A stretch of 5,667 nt of DNA from an uncultured Bacteroidales bacterium (GTDB lineage: Bacteria > Bacteroidota > Bacteroidia > Bacteroidales > UBA932), in assembly GCA_937890845.1 (NCBI GenBank), contig CALADR010000345.1, positions 1 to 5,667 on the forward strand, in the 5' to 3' direction. The notes under the pieces are model-generated. The model was not told the DNA's origin, did not search any database, and saw only the letters and a list, made by a program, of their open reading frames with translations. Below, one piece after another: positions 5,429 to 5,667 of the stretch (position 1 is the stretch's first letter; every line of letters starts with the position of its first letter). The position numbers and the translations under genes were made by a program.

Positions 5429-5667
5429 ATGATTAGACTAAGAAAATATGCCTTTGCAATATTGTTTTTGCTGGCTTTTATGGCTGTAAATGCTTATGGT
5501 CAATATGATAAGGATGTTTTCTTTTTCAGAGGAAGGCAGGCGCTTGCTGACGGTAAATACTCTGCGGCAATAGAGAATTTCAATATTCTTTCCCGTCTGG
5601 ATTCTACTGATTACTGGACTTTCTTTTTCAGAGGTATTGCAAAATATAACCTTGGTGACATAAGGGG
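5429..5667 (+). CDS. Secreted tetratricopeptide-repeat protein, N-terminal part (cut by window edge)
   Basis: Translating from the ATG gives 79 codons, open at the right edge. Residues 1-25 form a signal peptide: MIRLRK basic start, hydrophobic core AFAILFLLAFMAV, then a NAYGQ cleavage region. The mature start contains two TPR-like helical units: FRGRQALADGKYSAAIENF, with the spaced Gly/Tyr/Ala pattern of a TPR, then LSRLDSTDYWTFFFRGIAKY followed by NLGD. Such proteins are periplasmic or outer-membrane-associated scaffolds in Bacteroidota; the partner is unknown and any C-terminal domain lies outside the window. The start is supported by AAAGGAAG (5417-5424), an unusually Shine-Dalgarno-like site 4 nt before the ATG, and by the strong promoter upstream. 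It is divergent from the M28-fold gene with 161 bp between. Confidence 0.85.
   Translation, partial: MIRLRKYAFAILFLLAFMAVNAYGQYDKDVFFFRGRQALADGKYSAAIENFNILSRLDSTDYWTFFFRGIAKYNLGDIR

Noticed and set aside
1..5667. CRISPR array, tRNA, rRNA or insertion sequence
   Set aside because: No regularly spaced direct repeats, no tRNA cloverleaf or conserved rRNA stretches, and no transposase-like frame were seen on either strand.

Overview
The window looks like a chromosomal segment from the phylum Bacteroidota, probably order Bacteroidales. Several promoter candidates match the Bacteroides sigma-ABfr consensus (-7 box TAnnTTTG, -33 box TTTG), most start codons have AT-rich leaders without a Shine-Dalgarno sequence, base composition is moderately AT-rich, and the protein families are typical of that group. 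This assignment rests on motifs and family resemblance, not on a database search.

Layout. Positions 1-157 hold three consecutive predicted stem-loops ending in eight T's on the + strand. This is a transcript 3' end, either of a gene lying off the left edge or of a structured RNA. Positions 158-229 show nothing clear. From 3025 down to 230, on the - strand, lies a three-gene glycosyltransferase unit: a GT4 enzyme (3025-1976), a DUF5672 predicted glycosyltransferase (1904-1131) and a GT2-like enzyme of the Glyco_tranf_2_5 type (1120-230). Facing away from it on the + strand is a second GT4 enzyme (3144-4184), clearly a paralogue of the first. The 118-bp gap between the two GT4 genes carries nearly mirror-image -7 boxes around an A/T palindrome. 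A secreted M28-fold protein (5267-4251, - strand) converges on the second GT4 gene and is divergent from a secreted TPR protein (5429 to beyond the right edge, + strand). The latter has the best promoter in the window.

How the genes fit together. Four glycosyltransferases with no flippase, polymerase or sugar-nucleotide gene in view fit assembly of one surface glycan, most simply the oligosaccharide core of lipopolysaccharide/lipooligosaccharide, with other genes elsewhere. The donor and acceptor sugars cannot be read from sequence. The M28 and TPR genes have signal peptides and look like separate envelope functions.

Most worth a second look: (1) the M28 protein has lost both ligands of one zinc site and the general-base glutamate but keeps the other zinc site; (2) a perfect 10-bp inverted repeat in the M28/TPR gap whose right arm includes the end of the TPR promoter, so inversion would in principle point the same promoter at the M28 gene; (3) the compact RNA-like structure at the left edge; (4) the mirror-image regulatory region between the GT4 paralogues.
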